This document shows positions 1-10,673 of a stretch of 64,000 bases of DNA, piece by piece. The DNA is taken from assembly GCF_031755915.1 (NCBI RefSeq), contig NC_083385.1, forward strand, positions 15,459,001 through 15,523,000, given 5' to 3'. The notes beneath the pieces are model-generated. The model was not told where the DNA came from. It saw only the letters and a list, made by a program, of their open reading frames with translations, and ran no database searches. The stretch is from Ziziphus jujuba (Eukaryota; Streptophyta; Magnoliopsida; Rosales; Rhamnaceae). The position numbers and the translations under genes were made by a program. How positions within the stretch are numbered: position 1 is the first letter of the stretch; each line of letters starts with the position of its first letter.

Positions 1-887
1 CATTGCATTGTTTCTTCTCTTCCCTTATATCTTGTACGATATTTATGTATGAACTTGAAGAATCATTTCCAAAGTCTCTGCTATTCCTTTTTTTTCTTTC
101 TTTTTCAGGTTTCCTTCCCGGTGGTTTATCTATATTCACATAGCTAGGATTTAGGATGTCATCATCTTCATGATTCATATGAGTAGTCTTTGGAGTTGGA
201 CAAGAGGGGGCAACAGGGGAAGAGCTTTTGGATTTATTTTTCATTGGTTTTTACTTTTGGCAATCCTCCAACCATTTTGGTTGGTATCTCAATATGTTCC
301 AACAATGTTCAAACTGGAATGGAGATTTACCTTTATTCAACTCTTGGTAAAGTAGTTTTGCATTAGCAATATGAAAAATTAAAAAAAGAACTCAAGTAAT
401 ATATATACAACAAAATAATAATAAATATTTTTTATATGTAAATCATAAATACCTTATCTTGTTCATTGACACCACTTTGATGTCTAGATTCTATCTGGGC
501 ATAACATCCACAAAATTTATTTGTAACCAACTGAATTGTTGACCAACAGTTAATCAAAGAAATTTGTGTATGCTCTGAAGCAAAAGTCTTGTGCTTGTGA
601 AAATATTCCCACACCCATGACCAATAAGACTTGTGTTTCTATTCATTTCCTCGTATTGCATCCAAACTGACTTTGAGCCATGCTGAAACAATGAGAAGAT
701 CTTCTTCCATTGCAAAGTTACCACCTCGTGATTTTTTAGAATTGGATTTTGATGGAGTACACACTTGAAAATTTTGAGTATTGAACAAAGAATATTGATC
801 ATCAGAGTTGGAAGGTTGGGTTGAAAATTGGGGGGTCTCATTGGAATTAAGATGTAGATTTCCATAGCTATCAGTATGAAAATCCAT
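1..887 (-). pseudogene. PIF/Harbinger ORF1 (Myb/SANT-like, NAM-associated domain) pseudogene
   Basis: On the minus strand the first exon runs from an ATG at 887 to about 455. It encodes a Ser/Asn-rich head, then a Myb/SANT-like stretch (NFAMEEDLLIVSAWLKVS), then the typical ORF1 block ending in CGCYAQIESRHQSGVNEQDK. After an intron (about 455-362) a second exon continues leftward past the window edge, with KSPFQFEHCWNIL and a PPGRKPEK basic stretch like the NAM-associated C-terminal domain. In Harbinger elements ORF1 is the DNA-binding partner of the DDE transposase and both are needed for transposition. There is an in-frame stop around 640 and another around 238, so it is a pseudogene. No matching transposase lies beside it; the one at 18.7-20.2 kb is too far away to be assumed part of the same element. 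Family call is fairly sure; completeness at the left edge is unknown. Confidence 0.75.
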
Positions 888-1087
888 GTTTTTAAGGGGA
901 AAAAAGAATTACGAGCATGAATATATATAGACCCATGTGCAATAAATTTATGACCGTTGAGATGAGAAGAAGTTTTAAATATATTCAACTGAGTAGTTAA
1001 GGCAATGGGAAGAAAAAATAAATAGCAAGTAAAATATATTATAGTGGTTTTGAAATTTGATCATTATTCAAAAAAAAAAAATATTTT

Positions 1088-1248
1088 TGACTAAGCCCAG
1101 TCCAAGATATTGTTCTCTTTAGCCCAGCACCTGGGCCTCAAGGTTTTATAGTCAAAACGCGTCTTGGAAGTAAAGGGAGGCACACGCTTATAAGACGCTA
1201 CTTACTGCCCTTTACAATCGATGTGGGATATAGCACCTATATCCCTCA
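1088..1248 (-). repeat. Degraded TRIM-type LTR fragment
   Basis: This stretch is a diverged copy of the LTRs that follow at 1250 and 1487. It shares the blocks CAAGATATTGT, GGGCCTCAAGGTTTTATA, CAAAACGCGTCTTG and CGATGTGGGATAT in the same order. It begins with TG and reaches a CA near 1248. No second LTR or primer site of its own is visible, so it is probably a solo or partial LTR of a related subfamily. Confidence 0.55.
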
Positions 1249-1249
1249 T

Positions 1250-1416
1250 TGCTAGCCCAGGCTCAACCCATATCAAGATATTGTCCTCTTTGGCCCAGAC
1301 CGTCGGGCCTCAAGGTTTTATACTCAAAACGCGTCTTGAAGGGAAAGGTAGCTTCACACTTATAAGGAGTCATACCTTATCCTATCCAACCGATGTGGGA
1401 TATTGGGATTGACGCA
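1250..1416 (-). repeat. TRIM 3' LTR
   Basis: 167 bp with TG...CA ends, about 95% identical by eye to the copy at 1487-1653. It lies next to the purine tract of the minus-oriented TRIM. Confidence 0.8.
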
Positions 1417-1486
1417 CCCATCCTTTCCCCTCCCGGGGACCAGAGTCCGTCCTGGCACATCGATCCGGGTTAGGCTCTGATACCAT

Positions 1487-1653
1487 TGCTAGCCCAGGCT
1501 CAACCCGCATCAAGATATTGTCCTCTTTGGCCTAGTCCGTCGGGCCTCAAGGTTTTATACTCAAAACGCATCTTGAAGAGAAATGTAGCTTCACACTTAT
1601 AAGGAGTCACACCTTATCCTTTCCAACCGATGTGGGATATTGGGATTGACGCA
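1487..1653 (-). repeat. TRIM 5' LTR
   Basis: 167 bp with TG...CA ends, adjoining the tRNA-Met primer binding site at 1473-1486. The last seven bases after it (CCCATCC) also follow the other LTR, so a small rearrangement at this edge is possible. Confidence 0.8.
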
Positions 1654-1665
1654 CCCATCCATGAT

Positions 1666-1719
1666 GGACAATATCTTGATGCGGGTTGAGCCTGGGTTAG
1701 CAATGGTATCAGAGCCATA
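1666..1719 (+). repeat. Plus-oriented TRIM LTR end plus primer site, inverted copy of 1471-1523
   Basis: The stretch from GGACAATATCTTGATGCGGG through TTAGCA and ATGGTATCAGAGCC is the reverse complement of 1471-1523 with about one mismatch. It is therefore the last ~38 bp of a TRIM LTR plus its primer binding site, in plus orientation. The same primer-site bases are also the first bases of the viral terminal repeat that follows, so the TRIM piece and the virus are joined exactly at a shared tRNA-Met primer site. Confidence 0.8.
1704..1715 (+). promoter_or_regulatory. tRNA-Met primer binding site of the pararetrovirus
   Basis: TGGTATCAGAGC is complementary to the 3' end of initiator tRNA-Met and primes minus-strand synthesis in caulimovirids. 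The right-hand repeat has lost one G (TGTATCAGAGC, 8002-8012). Confidence 0.85.
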
Positions 1720-2251
1720 AGTGTTCCAATCTATGTGCTTGCTTCTTCTTTTAGCACCCGTAGAGTGCTATATCTATATAATTGCTTCATTTCCATATTT
1801 TTAATTCTTAAACCTTTATACCATAGATTTATTCTGAGTCTTGTCTACCTTTTAGTTTGCTATTTTGCTATCTTTGTTTGTTCGTAGTTAGCCAATTGCT
1901 TTATCAGAGTGCTATCCAGAGACCGAAAGCTGAACAGTAAGTCCGTGGTGTCTAAACAGTAAGACCCGAGGTGAGGGCGTGAGAGGAGCGGCGTGAGAGG
2001 TCTAGGAAGAAGGATAGAAGGGTAAAGTGAAAGGTTAGTGAAAAACAGATAGTTGAATAGAAGGGTAAACTAAAAAGATTAGATTAAGGTAAAGAATAGA
2101 TTTATTTATAAAGATTTAAATTTAAAAATTTTGAAAATGGAAAGATTATTTAGGTCTAATTCTTCTTCGAGTTCTAGATTAAGTACTAGCTCTAGGTTGC
2201 CATCACTTAGTGGTAGTCAAATACCAGACATAGTAAATGAAGAACATATTA
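1704..2251 (+). repeat. Viral direct terminal repeat, left copy
   Basis: Matches 8002-8544 with scattered differences (e.g. TGGTATC here, TGTATC at 8002). It covers the primer site, the leader 3' part and the first ~115 bp of the coding frame, and ends at GAAGAACATATTA in both copies. Confidence 0.88.
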
Positions 2252-2700
2252 GTTATCCATCAACTAGTGAGTCTGTCAATTCTGATTGGAATATACCCTC
2301 AGTTTCCCCTAATAATATTTATTATCATAAATCATGGTCTTTATCTTCATTCAAATCTGAATCACACATTAAAACTGTCGAACAAGTTTATACTATTAAC
2401 AAATCAAATGAAACCTGCCAACTAATCAATAAATCAAACATTAATCAACATTTAAGAGATGGTCATAAGTTTATGCACATAGGATTAGTCCAAATAGGGA
2501 TAAAACCCCTTACTAAATTAGGAACTAATTCATCCATTCTCTTGTGTCTTAGAGATGCAAGTTTTAAAGAATTTAATCAAAGTGTTTTTGGAGTAATAGA
2601 AACTAGTTTATGTAATGGTCCTATTCATTTTGACTGTTATCCCAATTTTCCAGTCAGTTTAACAGATCCATGCATATTAAAAGTATTAACACTTAATTAA
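2137..2700 (+). pseudogene. Viral movement-protein domain (N-terminal part of broken polyprotein)
   Basis: The frame opens with ATG at 2137; the same ATG occurs in the right repeat at 8429. It has a Ser-rich head, then a block with HIGLVQIGIKPLTKLG and FDCYPNFPVSLTD that resembles the core of caulimovirid (30K-superfamily) movement proteins, which modify plasmodesmata for cell-to-cell spread. A TAA at 2698-2700 interrupts the frame. The same frame reopens immediately and continues the domain (SGYNFDEGRQPLALIYRIHY, then the ATG at 2785), so this is one polyprotein broken by a point stop and not two genes. Confidence is high for a caulimovirid and moderate for exact domain limits. Confidence 0.8.
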
Positions 2701-5628
2701 AAAACTTCGGGTTATAACTTCGACGAAGGTCGTCAACCCTTAGCTTTAATTTACAGAATACATTATAAAGTCTCAGGAACTAATATGAACTTTAGAGCAA
2801 AACAACATAATGCTAAAGGTCATACTATGTTAATCCAGAGTCAAAATCAAGACTTAAATATTCAAATTCCTAGATTAATCAAATGGTCAGAAGTTGATTT
2901 ACCCTCTGATTGGGTATTAACAGATGTCCAAAGTCCAACCCCTATTCAAAATATTTTAACCAATACTGAATCTATCTCACAGTCTGACGATGGATCAGTT
3001 AGAATCACTTTTGATAGAAAATCAAGATCTAATCAACACATAGGTGAAACTTCTTCCAGAAAATCCCTTAGTAAACCAATCATAGAATCAATCTCTTCTG
3101 ATACTATATCACAAAGAGATAAAGAAATAGAAAAAGAATTACAAAGAATCAAAATTCAAGAATTAGAACAACAATTACACAAATTAAGATTAGATAATCT
3201 GAAATTAAAATCAATTCACCACACTAGACAGGTTAGTCAACCTCGTTACAGTGATGAAGAATCAATACAATCACCCACAGCTTCAGATTTTTTAGATCAC
3301 CAATTAAATACATTAAGTACACCATTCAAACCTAGTTGGAATAAATTAAACAAAGAAGTCAAAACTATAAAAAATTTAGATAAATTAATCAAGTACCATG
3401 AAACGTATAATAAAGAACAAAAAGCTCAAATCTTAGCTAGTTGGAAACAGACAATGATCACACTTAAAAAAGATATATTGTTTTTTGAATATTTAGAAAA
3501 ATATCATTATCACCCTTTAAATAAATTTAACATTATAAAAAATACACCAATAAAACAATCAAAAGTAAACACACCAATAAAACAATCAACAGTTGAGTCA
3601 AGCTACAAAAATACAATCACACCTTCTCCTGTTTCTACTATAGAATCATCTTTTAATCATCCTAGCCTAAATACCCTAGATAAACCATCCCAAGAAAATC
3701 AAAGACCATCCTCTAGTAAAGATACTGGAGACATTAGAGCATTGAAAATGCAGAAAAATAAGTGTCTTAAATGTAAACAATTTGGTCACCTTAAACATAG
3801 ATGTCCTAATCAATATTCAAATCAAACTTTAAAATATTTCGCTGAACTTCCTTTTCATGATCCTAGTCCTCCACCACTCTGTAAAAAATCAAACCAACCA
3901 CCTCCTTCAGAACCTAACAACAAACCAACCCAAGATTTAATTCCCATAACCATTCAAGATTTACAATCCGAATCCAAAACAATCAAAAATGAAATAAAAG
4001 AATTAAAAATTCATCCTGAATCTAATCAACTCTTATACCCACAACCTACACCTAGAAAATGGCACATTAAAATCACAATAATCATTCAAGACTTCCAATT
4101 AACCACAAATGCCCTTTTAGACTCAGGTGCAGATTTAAACTGTGTCCAAGAAGGTCTTATACCCAGTATCTATTATATCAAAACAAAAGAAAAATTAAAT
4201 TCTGCCAATGGCAGTAAAATGGATTTAAAATATCAAATCAATCAAGCTCATATTTGTCACAAAAATGTTTGTTTTATAACATCTTTTGTTCTAATAAAAA
4301 ATTTAATAGATCCAGTCATATTAGGCACTCCTTTTCTCTCTTTACTATACCCATTCATCATACACCATGATGGACTATCTAGTCAACTCTTAGGTGGAAC
4401 CATCAAATTCAATTTTATACCCCATAATCACACCTCACAAGAAAATTCTACCAATCACATTCAAAATAAAACTAAACATTTACAATATTTACAAGAAGAA
4501 ATCAAATATAAACATATAGAAAATCAATTATCTCAGTCTTGTCTTCAAAATCAAATTGCTGAATTTCAACAAATCCTAATCAGTGAAATTTGTGCAGATA
4601 ACCCTAATGCCTTCTGGCATCGGGCTAAATATATTGTTAAATTACCTTATATAAAAGACTTTGATGAAAAGAATATCCCTACTAGGGCCAGAGCTATTCA
4701 AATGAATCAGGAATTAATGGAATACTGCAAAACTGAAATCAATGATCTTTTAAATAAAAAATTAATTCGTCCTAGTAAATCCCCTTGGTCTTGTTCTGCT
4801 TTTTATGTTCAGAAAAATGCTGAATTAGAAAGAGGATCTCCTAGATTAGTAATCAATTATAAACCTCTAAACAAGTGTCTTCAATGGATTAGGTACCCTA
4901 TTCCAAATAAACAAGATTTAATCAAAAGACTTAATCAAGCCACTATTTTTTCCAAATTTGATATGAAATCAGGATTTTGGCAAATAGAAATCAATGAATC
5001 AGATAGATATAAAACTGCTTTTGTTACCCCATTTGGCCATTACGAATGGAACGTAATGCCTTTTGGTCTAAAGAATGCTCCTAGTGAATTTCAACACATG
5101 ATGAATGATATATTTAATCAATATAGTCATTTCACCATAGTTTATATTGATGATGTCTTAGTCTATTCACAATCAATAGATCAACATTGGAAACATTTAA
5201 AAATCTTTTTAAACATAATCAAAAAACATGGTTTAGTTGTTTCTGCTTCTAAGATCAAACTATTCCAAACTAAGATCAGATTTTTAGGTTTCAATATTTA
5301 CCAATCACAAATCACCCCTATAACTCGAGCCATAGAATTTGCTAATCACTTTCCTGATGAAATATTAGACAAAAATCAATTACAAAGATTTTTAGGATCT
5401 TTAAATTACATTGCTGATTTTTACAACCATTTAAGAATCAAATGTAAACCCCTGTTTGAAAGGTTAAAATCAAATCCTCCTCCTTGGTCTTCCCATCATA
5501 CCAATCTTGTAAAACAAATCAAAACTCATGTCAAAACCCTTCCTTGTTTAGGCATTCCTTCTCCTAATTCATTCAAAATTGTCCAAACCGATGCCTCTGA
5601 GCTTGGCTTTGGAGGAATCCTACTCTAA
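2701..5628 (+). pseudogene. Viral capsid/zinc-knuckle, protease, reverse transcriptase and RNase H (middle part of broken polyprotein)
   Basis: This is the same frame as 2137-2700. It contains a predicted coiled coil (KEIEKELQRIKIQELEQQL, about 3118-3174) and a Lys/Asn/Gln-rich capsid-like region. The CCHC knuckle is KCLKCKQFGHLKHRC (3763-3804, C-X2-C-X4-H-X4-C). The aspartic protease has active-site DSGAD (4120-4134). The reverse transcriptase starts about 4600 and carries the catalytic YIDDV (5143-5157), followed by the connection and start of RNase H with TDASELGFGG. These process the polyprotein and copy pregenomic RNA into DNA. A TAA at 5626-5628 stops the frame inside RNase H. Apart from the stops the frame is open for 2.9 kb, which suggests a fairly recent integration. 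Confidence 0.88.
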
Positions 5629-7308
5629 CAAATCACTCCTGAATCACCAGAACAAATAGTCCGTTTCCATTCTGGAACCTGAACATCTTCTCAGATCAAT
5701 TATAGTACTATCAAAAAAGAAATTTTATCATTAGTATTATGTATATCAAAATTTCAAAACGATTTACTTAATCAAAAATTTTTAGTTCGCATTGACTGTC
5801 AAAGTGCTAAATATATTTTAGAAAAAGATGTTCAAAATCTTGCTTCTAAACAGATTTTTGCCCGATGGCAAGCTATTTTAAGTGTCTTTGATTTTGACAT
5901 TGCATACATAAAAGGTAATCAAAACTGCATTCCTGATTTCTTAACCAGAGAATTCTTGCAGGAAAAAACTCCTCAATTAAGACTTCTCAGTTTAATCATG
6001 CCTCCTAGAAAAAAGGGGTCATCCACCCCAAAGGGATCATTCATCCCTCTTCCTCCTAATCAAAATCAATCAAACCAACAGGGATCATCCATCCCTCTTC
6101 TTTCACAACCACACCAATCATCCCCAAATAAAAACCCCCCAAATGAGGATCACACACCCAAAAATCAATCCATAATTCCTATTGAATCAACTCACTTTCC
6201 ACATCCTATTCCAATCAGTCAAATTAATTATCAAACAGCTTTAACCAAACCTTATAATCCTTACAGTCTGGTTCCAAGCCAGCCATTTACTCCCCTTAAT
6301 CAATCTCAATCAACTCCTTATTTTGACATTGCCAAAAAACTTTTATTTTATGTTGAGCCATCCCTTCGAAAGCTTCCCACTGCTTCCCATATTATTAATC
6401 AATATTTACCCCATAACTTTCATTTTATTCCTAAATTACCTGGAATCACTCTCAAATACTACACTGCTATTTTAAACCATACCCGATCAGCAACAATTAC
6501 CCCTCTTTTTGATAAAAACAATAATCAGACCGTAATCTCCCACAAATTTTGGATCAACAAGATCGTTACCCTTGAAGAATGGAATCAACCTGCTTATCAA
6601 TCAAAGAAAATCACTTATCCCGGTGATATTCCCATGATCCTTTATACATATAATTATTATGATTATATTGATGCTTGGGAATATATTTTTCTACACCAAA
6701 ATGAATCATTTTCCCATTCCTGGTTCATTGGTTGGGATTCAAAATTTCCTCGAAATTATCCCAGCTGGTTTTTCCAGTGGTGGTGTGACCATGGTTCCAT
6801 TAAAGACCATCTTCCATCACAAATTCAAAATTTAATCACTCATTTTTCTAAACACTATAAAATCACTCATAAAGAAATAGGTTTTCCTATCGAATTAATT
6901 TTTATATCAAAATATAAAGTCTCTTGGATATTCAAATGGCAATATTCTAGAGAACAAGGTATTGTACACCGAATACATTCAATCAAATGGTGGGACAAAT
7001 GGAATTTTGACCGAACCCATAAAATGGTTATGGATGAATTTCCTATTTCTCCACCCAAAGCAATTAAATCATCTTCCAGCCAAACTTCTAGCAAATCAAC
7101 CAGATCAAAGAAAGAAATGCTGGCCCATATTCAAAAATTAATTGAAGAAGTAGATCAATTATCAGATGAATCAGACACTTCTGATGAAACTACTAGTCAA
7201 CCCAAAGCAGAATCATCCAGCTCAAAATCAAAAGGCCTATTTGGACCATCCACTAGATGGGCAAATTATCAAGACAGTCAAGACCCTTATGATTTAGGCT
7301 CTGACTAA
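5629..7308 (+). pseudogene. Viral RNase H remainder plus large C-terminal domain of unknown function
   Basis: The frame is unchanged from the upstream segments. A TGA at 5680-5682 is the third in-frame stop; beyond it the frame is open to TAA at 7306-7308. RNase H ends with the typical AYIKGNQNCIPDFLTREFL (to about 5960). An in-frame ATG at 5998 begins MPPRKKGSS, a low-complexity Pro/Ser/Gln head of about 120 codons. A folded-looking, Trp-rich block follows (WFFQWWCDHGS near 6770; FKWQYSRE; IHSIKWWDKWNFDRTH). The tail is acidic and Ser-rich, with a possible helix (KEMLAHIQKLIEEVDQL). I do not recognise the function. Florendoviruses have an ORF2 of unknown function, and this could be its equivalent fused in frame. 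A separate start at 5998 is possible. Confidence 0.75.
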
Positions 7309-8001
7309 ATCATAATCAACATCAGGAATCTCTGACTTGTCAGAATTCCTATTAATCAAGCAGATCACGAGACTTTACTGTTCAAGACTATTCATGAATA
7401 GTAAAAGGAGCCGAAAGCAGATCACTATTCACTGACAGATCACTGTTCAATCAACTGTTCACAGACAGAATCATTTCAATCAACAGGAGCTGCACATGCA
7501 ACCCAAGTCCTCCTTTGCCTATTTAAAGGAGCCTCATTTCCATTTGTAATCAAGTTAATTTTTTGAGAAGTTTGTAATTGGAGCATAACGGAGCTAGAGA
7601 GAGTTTAGAGAGTTTCTGGCAGAGTTTCTCCTCTTTCTTCAATCTTCTTCTTCTCCATTACACTTCTGTAATCAACTTATTTATCTATTTATTCTGAGTG
7701 TGAGTGCTTGTAACACTGGTTCTTCGTAATCAAGTAAGCATTCATATTTATCAATCATATTTTAATTTAATTATTTTATTTATATTGCTTGGCTGGTTAT
7801 ACCGCCTTTAATATTATTATTATTTAATTATTTTCATTTAATTACATTTAATTTCATTCATTTAATTACATTTAATTTACTTTAATTTCATTCTTGGCTG
7901 GCTTTGCCGCCTCTATATTCTTTTCTTTTGTCATTTTCATTTCCTTCTGCATCATATATCCATACTCTGTCTCATCCATATCTGTTCTTCATATAACACT
8001 C
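7309..8001 (+). other. Viral intergenic region: promoter and pregenomic RNA leader
   Basis: After the stop at 7308 there is non-coding sequence with TATTTAAAG at 7520-7528, then a purine/pyrimidine-rich stretch with GAGAGAGTTTAGAGAG and CTCCTCTTTCTTCAATC. A very AT-rich leader follows. Two near-copies of CTTGGCTGG...GCCGCC-type sequence occur at 7788-7806 and 7893-7911. Short ORFs in the leader are not counted as genes. Confidence 0.65.
7520..7528 (+). promoter_or_regulatory. TATA-like box of the viral full-length-RNA promoter
   Basis: TATTTAAAG, followed about 30 bp later by CATTTGTAATC, lies in the only long non-coding stretch of the virus, where caulimovirids have their 35S-type promoter. 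The position is supported by context only. Confidence 0.55.
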
Positions 8002-8544
8002 TGTATCAGAGCCATAAGTGTTCCTATCTATGTGCTTGCTTCTTCTTTTAGCACCCGTAGAGTGTTATATCTATATAATTGCTTCATTTCCATATTTTTA
8101 ATTCTTAAACCTTTATACCGTAGATTTATTCTGAGTCTTGTCTACCTTTTAGTTTGCTATTAGCTATTTCTGTTTGTTCGTAGTTAGCCAATTGCTTTAC
8201 TAGTATGTTACCTGAGACCGAAAGCTGAACAGTAAGACCGTGGACCAAACAGTAAGACCCAAGGTGAAGGCGTGAGCGGAGCGGCATGAGAGGTCTAGGA
8301 AGAAGGATAGAAGGGTAAAGTGAAAGGTTAGTGAAAAGCAGATAGTTGAATAGGAGAGTAAATTAAAAGAATAGATTAAGGTAAAGAATAGATTTATTTT
8401 ATAAAGATTTATTTATTAAAAATTTAAAAATGGAAAGATTATTTAGGTCTAATTTCTCTTCGAGTTCTAGATTAAGTACTAGCTCTAGGTTGTCTTCACT
8501 TAGTGGTAGTCAAATACCAAATATAGTAAATGAAGAACATATTA
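8002..8544 (+). repeat. Viral direct terminal repeat, right copy
   Basis: Repeats 1704-2251, including the ATG at 8429 and about 115 bp of the polyprotein frame. Virus similarity stops after GAAGAACATATTA at 8544, where host DNA resumes. Confidence 0.88.
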
Positions 8545-10673
8545 AATACGAATAAGGTAATTTGGTATAGTTTTATACCAAATAAGTTAGAAGGAAATTT
8601 TACATATTAATTTTTCAAATTAAATATATAGAAAGTTTTTTGATGATGGTCAAGGTAGTGTTTCATTGTTTCTCGTGCAGAGAGTTTGAAAAGGCATGAC
8701 ATTTCATCTTGGAATTCGCAAAAATAGGTTACTCATTCTGTGAGGGCTTGCCAGTACAAGAATGCGCATGTAATATGGGAGATGCTAAACCAAATTGAAC
8801 GAAAAGCCCAAATAAAAATGGTTTTTGGAATTACTTCGACTGGGCAAGGAGTGCTAAATCGCTTCGCTGCAATTTTTAGTTTATGCATTTTAATGGAAAT
8901 TCTGGTTGATCAAACAAAAATATTAATGGTGGTTTTAGGGAGCTAATTGGGTTTATGAAAAAATTAGTGTGAAAAAAAATAGAGAAATGGTGATTATCAA
9001 AGAGAAAGAATGATGGCAAATGAGGTAGATAGAGGGGTTGAGGAAGAAAGAGTAAAAATAAATAAATAAATAGAGTTATTTTGATTATTTAAAATTTTAT
9101 GAAACTGTATAAAATCTATTTGTATTCTAAAAAAAACTTAAAAAAATTACCTCTGTATTATAATTGTTTGCAATTACTGTTAAAAAATAATAAAAATATG
9201 ATAATTTAAAAAACAATGAAAACAGAAACCAAATATAGTGCTCGTTAGTTGGTTTGTATTAAAATTAAAATAAGACAACTTATATTTCCGATAAACACTC
9301 TTAATCAAACCATAAAAAGAAAAGATCAAAATCAAATAAAATACATACCTCAAACGGCGACGGGACGGGAGTGATGGCAGCATAGAGTTCTCAGAACGTT
9401 CTGATTGAAGAAGATTTAGAGTGAGAAAAGGACTTGGAGGAGAGAGACAGCAACATAAAGAAATAGGGCAAAAATATATACTTATTAACCGGCAAACTGG
9501 CAGACAGAAACCAGAAGAAGAAGCTACGGAGAGGAAAATAGAAATAAGGTAGGATTAAAAGAGGGGAAAATCGGTTTCGCCAAAATTTCTTCACTAATTT
9601 GTCATCAATGGCTAAAAAAATTAAAAAAAAAAAAAACTGATTTGGCATTAGTATTTTTCCGTGTCTTTCGTAATGCCAACGTAATTTTTTTTACGTAACT
9701 TTTTTGTTTTCGATTATTTGACCAATATCCACTTTATTTCAAATATATATATATACAGAAATGGTACATATGTATATAGTATATAATTCATAATTTCCAC
9801 ATATCAAAAATTTTTGATACATATGATCGATGTGATGGGATTGATTACAATGTTTTGGTTTTATTGTGATGTTTTAGGTGATTATATTTGTCTATTTGAA
9901 AGATAGATAAGGTTAAAAATGTAATTAACACAAACTTGTCAAAATTTAACGGATAGTTTGATATTTTCCATTTAATGTGATGTATTGACCGTAATCTGTA
10001 GTAGTGATTTATAATTATTAGATCAACAGACAATATATATATAGTTTTTCTTTTGCAATACCAACGGATAAGATTAATTGCTGGCTCTTTAGTATTTTTG
10101 ATAATATTGATACACTATTTAGTTTGAGTCGTGGTTTGAGGATGACTCTGACTGGCTTCTTCATGTCATGCAAGGTGACGTAATTTCTGTTGGTTATTAA
10201 TAATAAAGTTCTATTTCAAGTAAAAAAAATATTGATGCACCATTAAACAATATTCTTATTATTAGTATTATTTAAAAAAATAAATAAATTGAATTTTTTT
10301 TTCTTGAAATTAAATGAATAATGAAATCATGAAATTGAATATAACAAGTATTATTTTATTTTATTTTCCTGATCACTTGAAAATGACAAGTGGCATGGTT
10401 GAAAAATCAAACTTAATAATATTTTAATACCACCGATATCTGACAACTGACCTGGCTTCAGAGAAAATTGAAGACCCAAGAGGCGGCCACAAGATGAAAG
10501 CAAACTCATCCACGGAATGATGCTCTACACATTTTAATTACCATAAATAGTATTTTATTATATAAAATGTATAATAAAATTATAAAATTTAGATCCATAA
10601 TATAAATTAACTTGGTAAAGGTACACAAACGTACAATGCATACACTGAGAAAAAGAGCATATTTTACATTTAG
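8545..10673. other. Intergenic; UGT upstream region
   Basis: AT-rich with no supportable gene. A 68-codon frame at 8740-8946 and minus-strand frames at 9180-9648 have no recognisable domain. The last few hundred bases before 10674 should contain the UGT promoter, but I see no convincing TATA box at a fixed distance. Confidence 0.5.

Larger units (their letters stand above)
1250..1653 (-). mobile_element. Complete TRIM (terminal-repeat retrotransposon in miniature)
   Basis: Two 167-bp direct repeats (1250-1416 and 1487-1653), each with TG...CA ends, flank an internal region of only 70 bp. On the minus strand the internal region starts with ATGGTATCAGAGCC (1486-1473), a primer binding site complementary to initiator tRNA-Met, next to the LTR at 1487-1653. 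It ends with a purine-rich tract (GGGAGGGGAAAGGATGGG) next to the LTR at 1250-1416. This fixes the orientation as minus. Flanking 5-mers are CTCAT (1245-1249) and CCCAT (1654-1658), a possible target duplication with one mismatch. TRIMs encode no protein and are moved by enzymes supplied in trans. Confidence 0.85.
1704..8544 (+). mobile_element. Endogenous pararetrovirus (caulimovirid, Florendovirus/Petuvirus-like), over-length integrant
   Basis: The 6.84-kb insert starts with TGGTATCAGAGC, the tRNA-Met primer site where caulimovirid genomes are conventionally numbered. It carries a movement-protein-like domain, zinc knuckle, aspartic protease, reverse transcriptase and RNase H in one frame. 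No integrase is visible. A promoter-like TATTTAAAG precedes a ~0.5-kb leader. The first ~548 bp (leader end and start of the coding frame) recur at 8002-8544, giving a genome unit near 6.30 kb and about 1.09 units integrated. There are no LTR-style TG...CA ends and no target duplication, as expected when a circular or terminally redundant viral DNA is captured by end joining. Three in-frame stops show it cannot make the full polyprotein. Genus placement is inference from domain order; Petuvirus or another genus is possible. Confidence 0.88.

Noticed and set aside
7894..8163. 89-codon frame in the viral leader
   Set aside because: Hydrophobic chance translation of an AT-rich pregenomic leader spanning the primer site; not conserved in the left repeat, where the upstream sequence differs.
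8740..8946. 68-codon plus-strand frame
   Set aside because: No recognisable family, no supporting splice or promoter context; could be chance.
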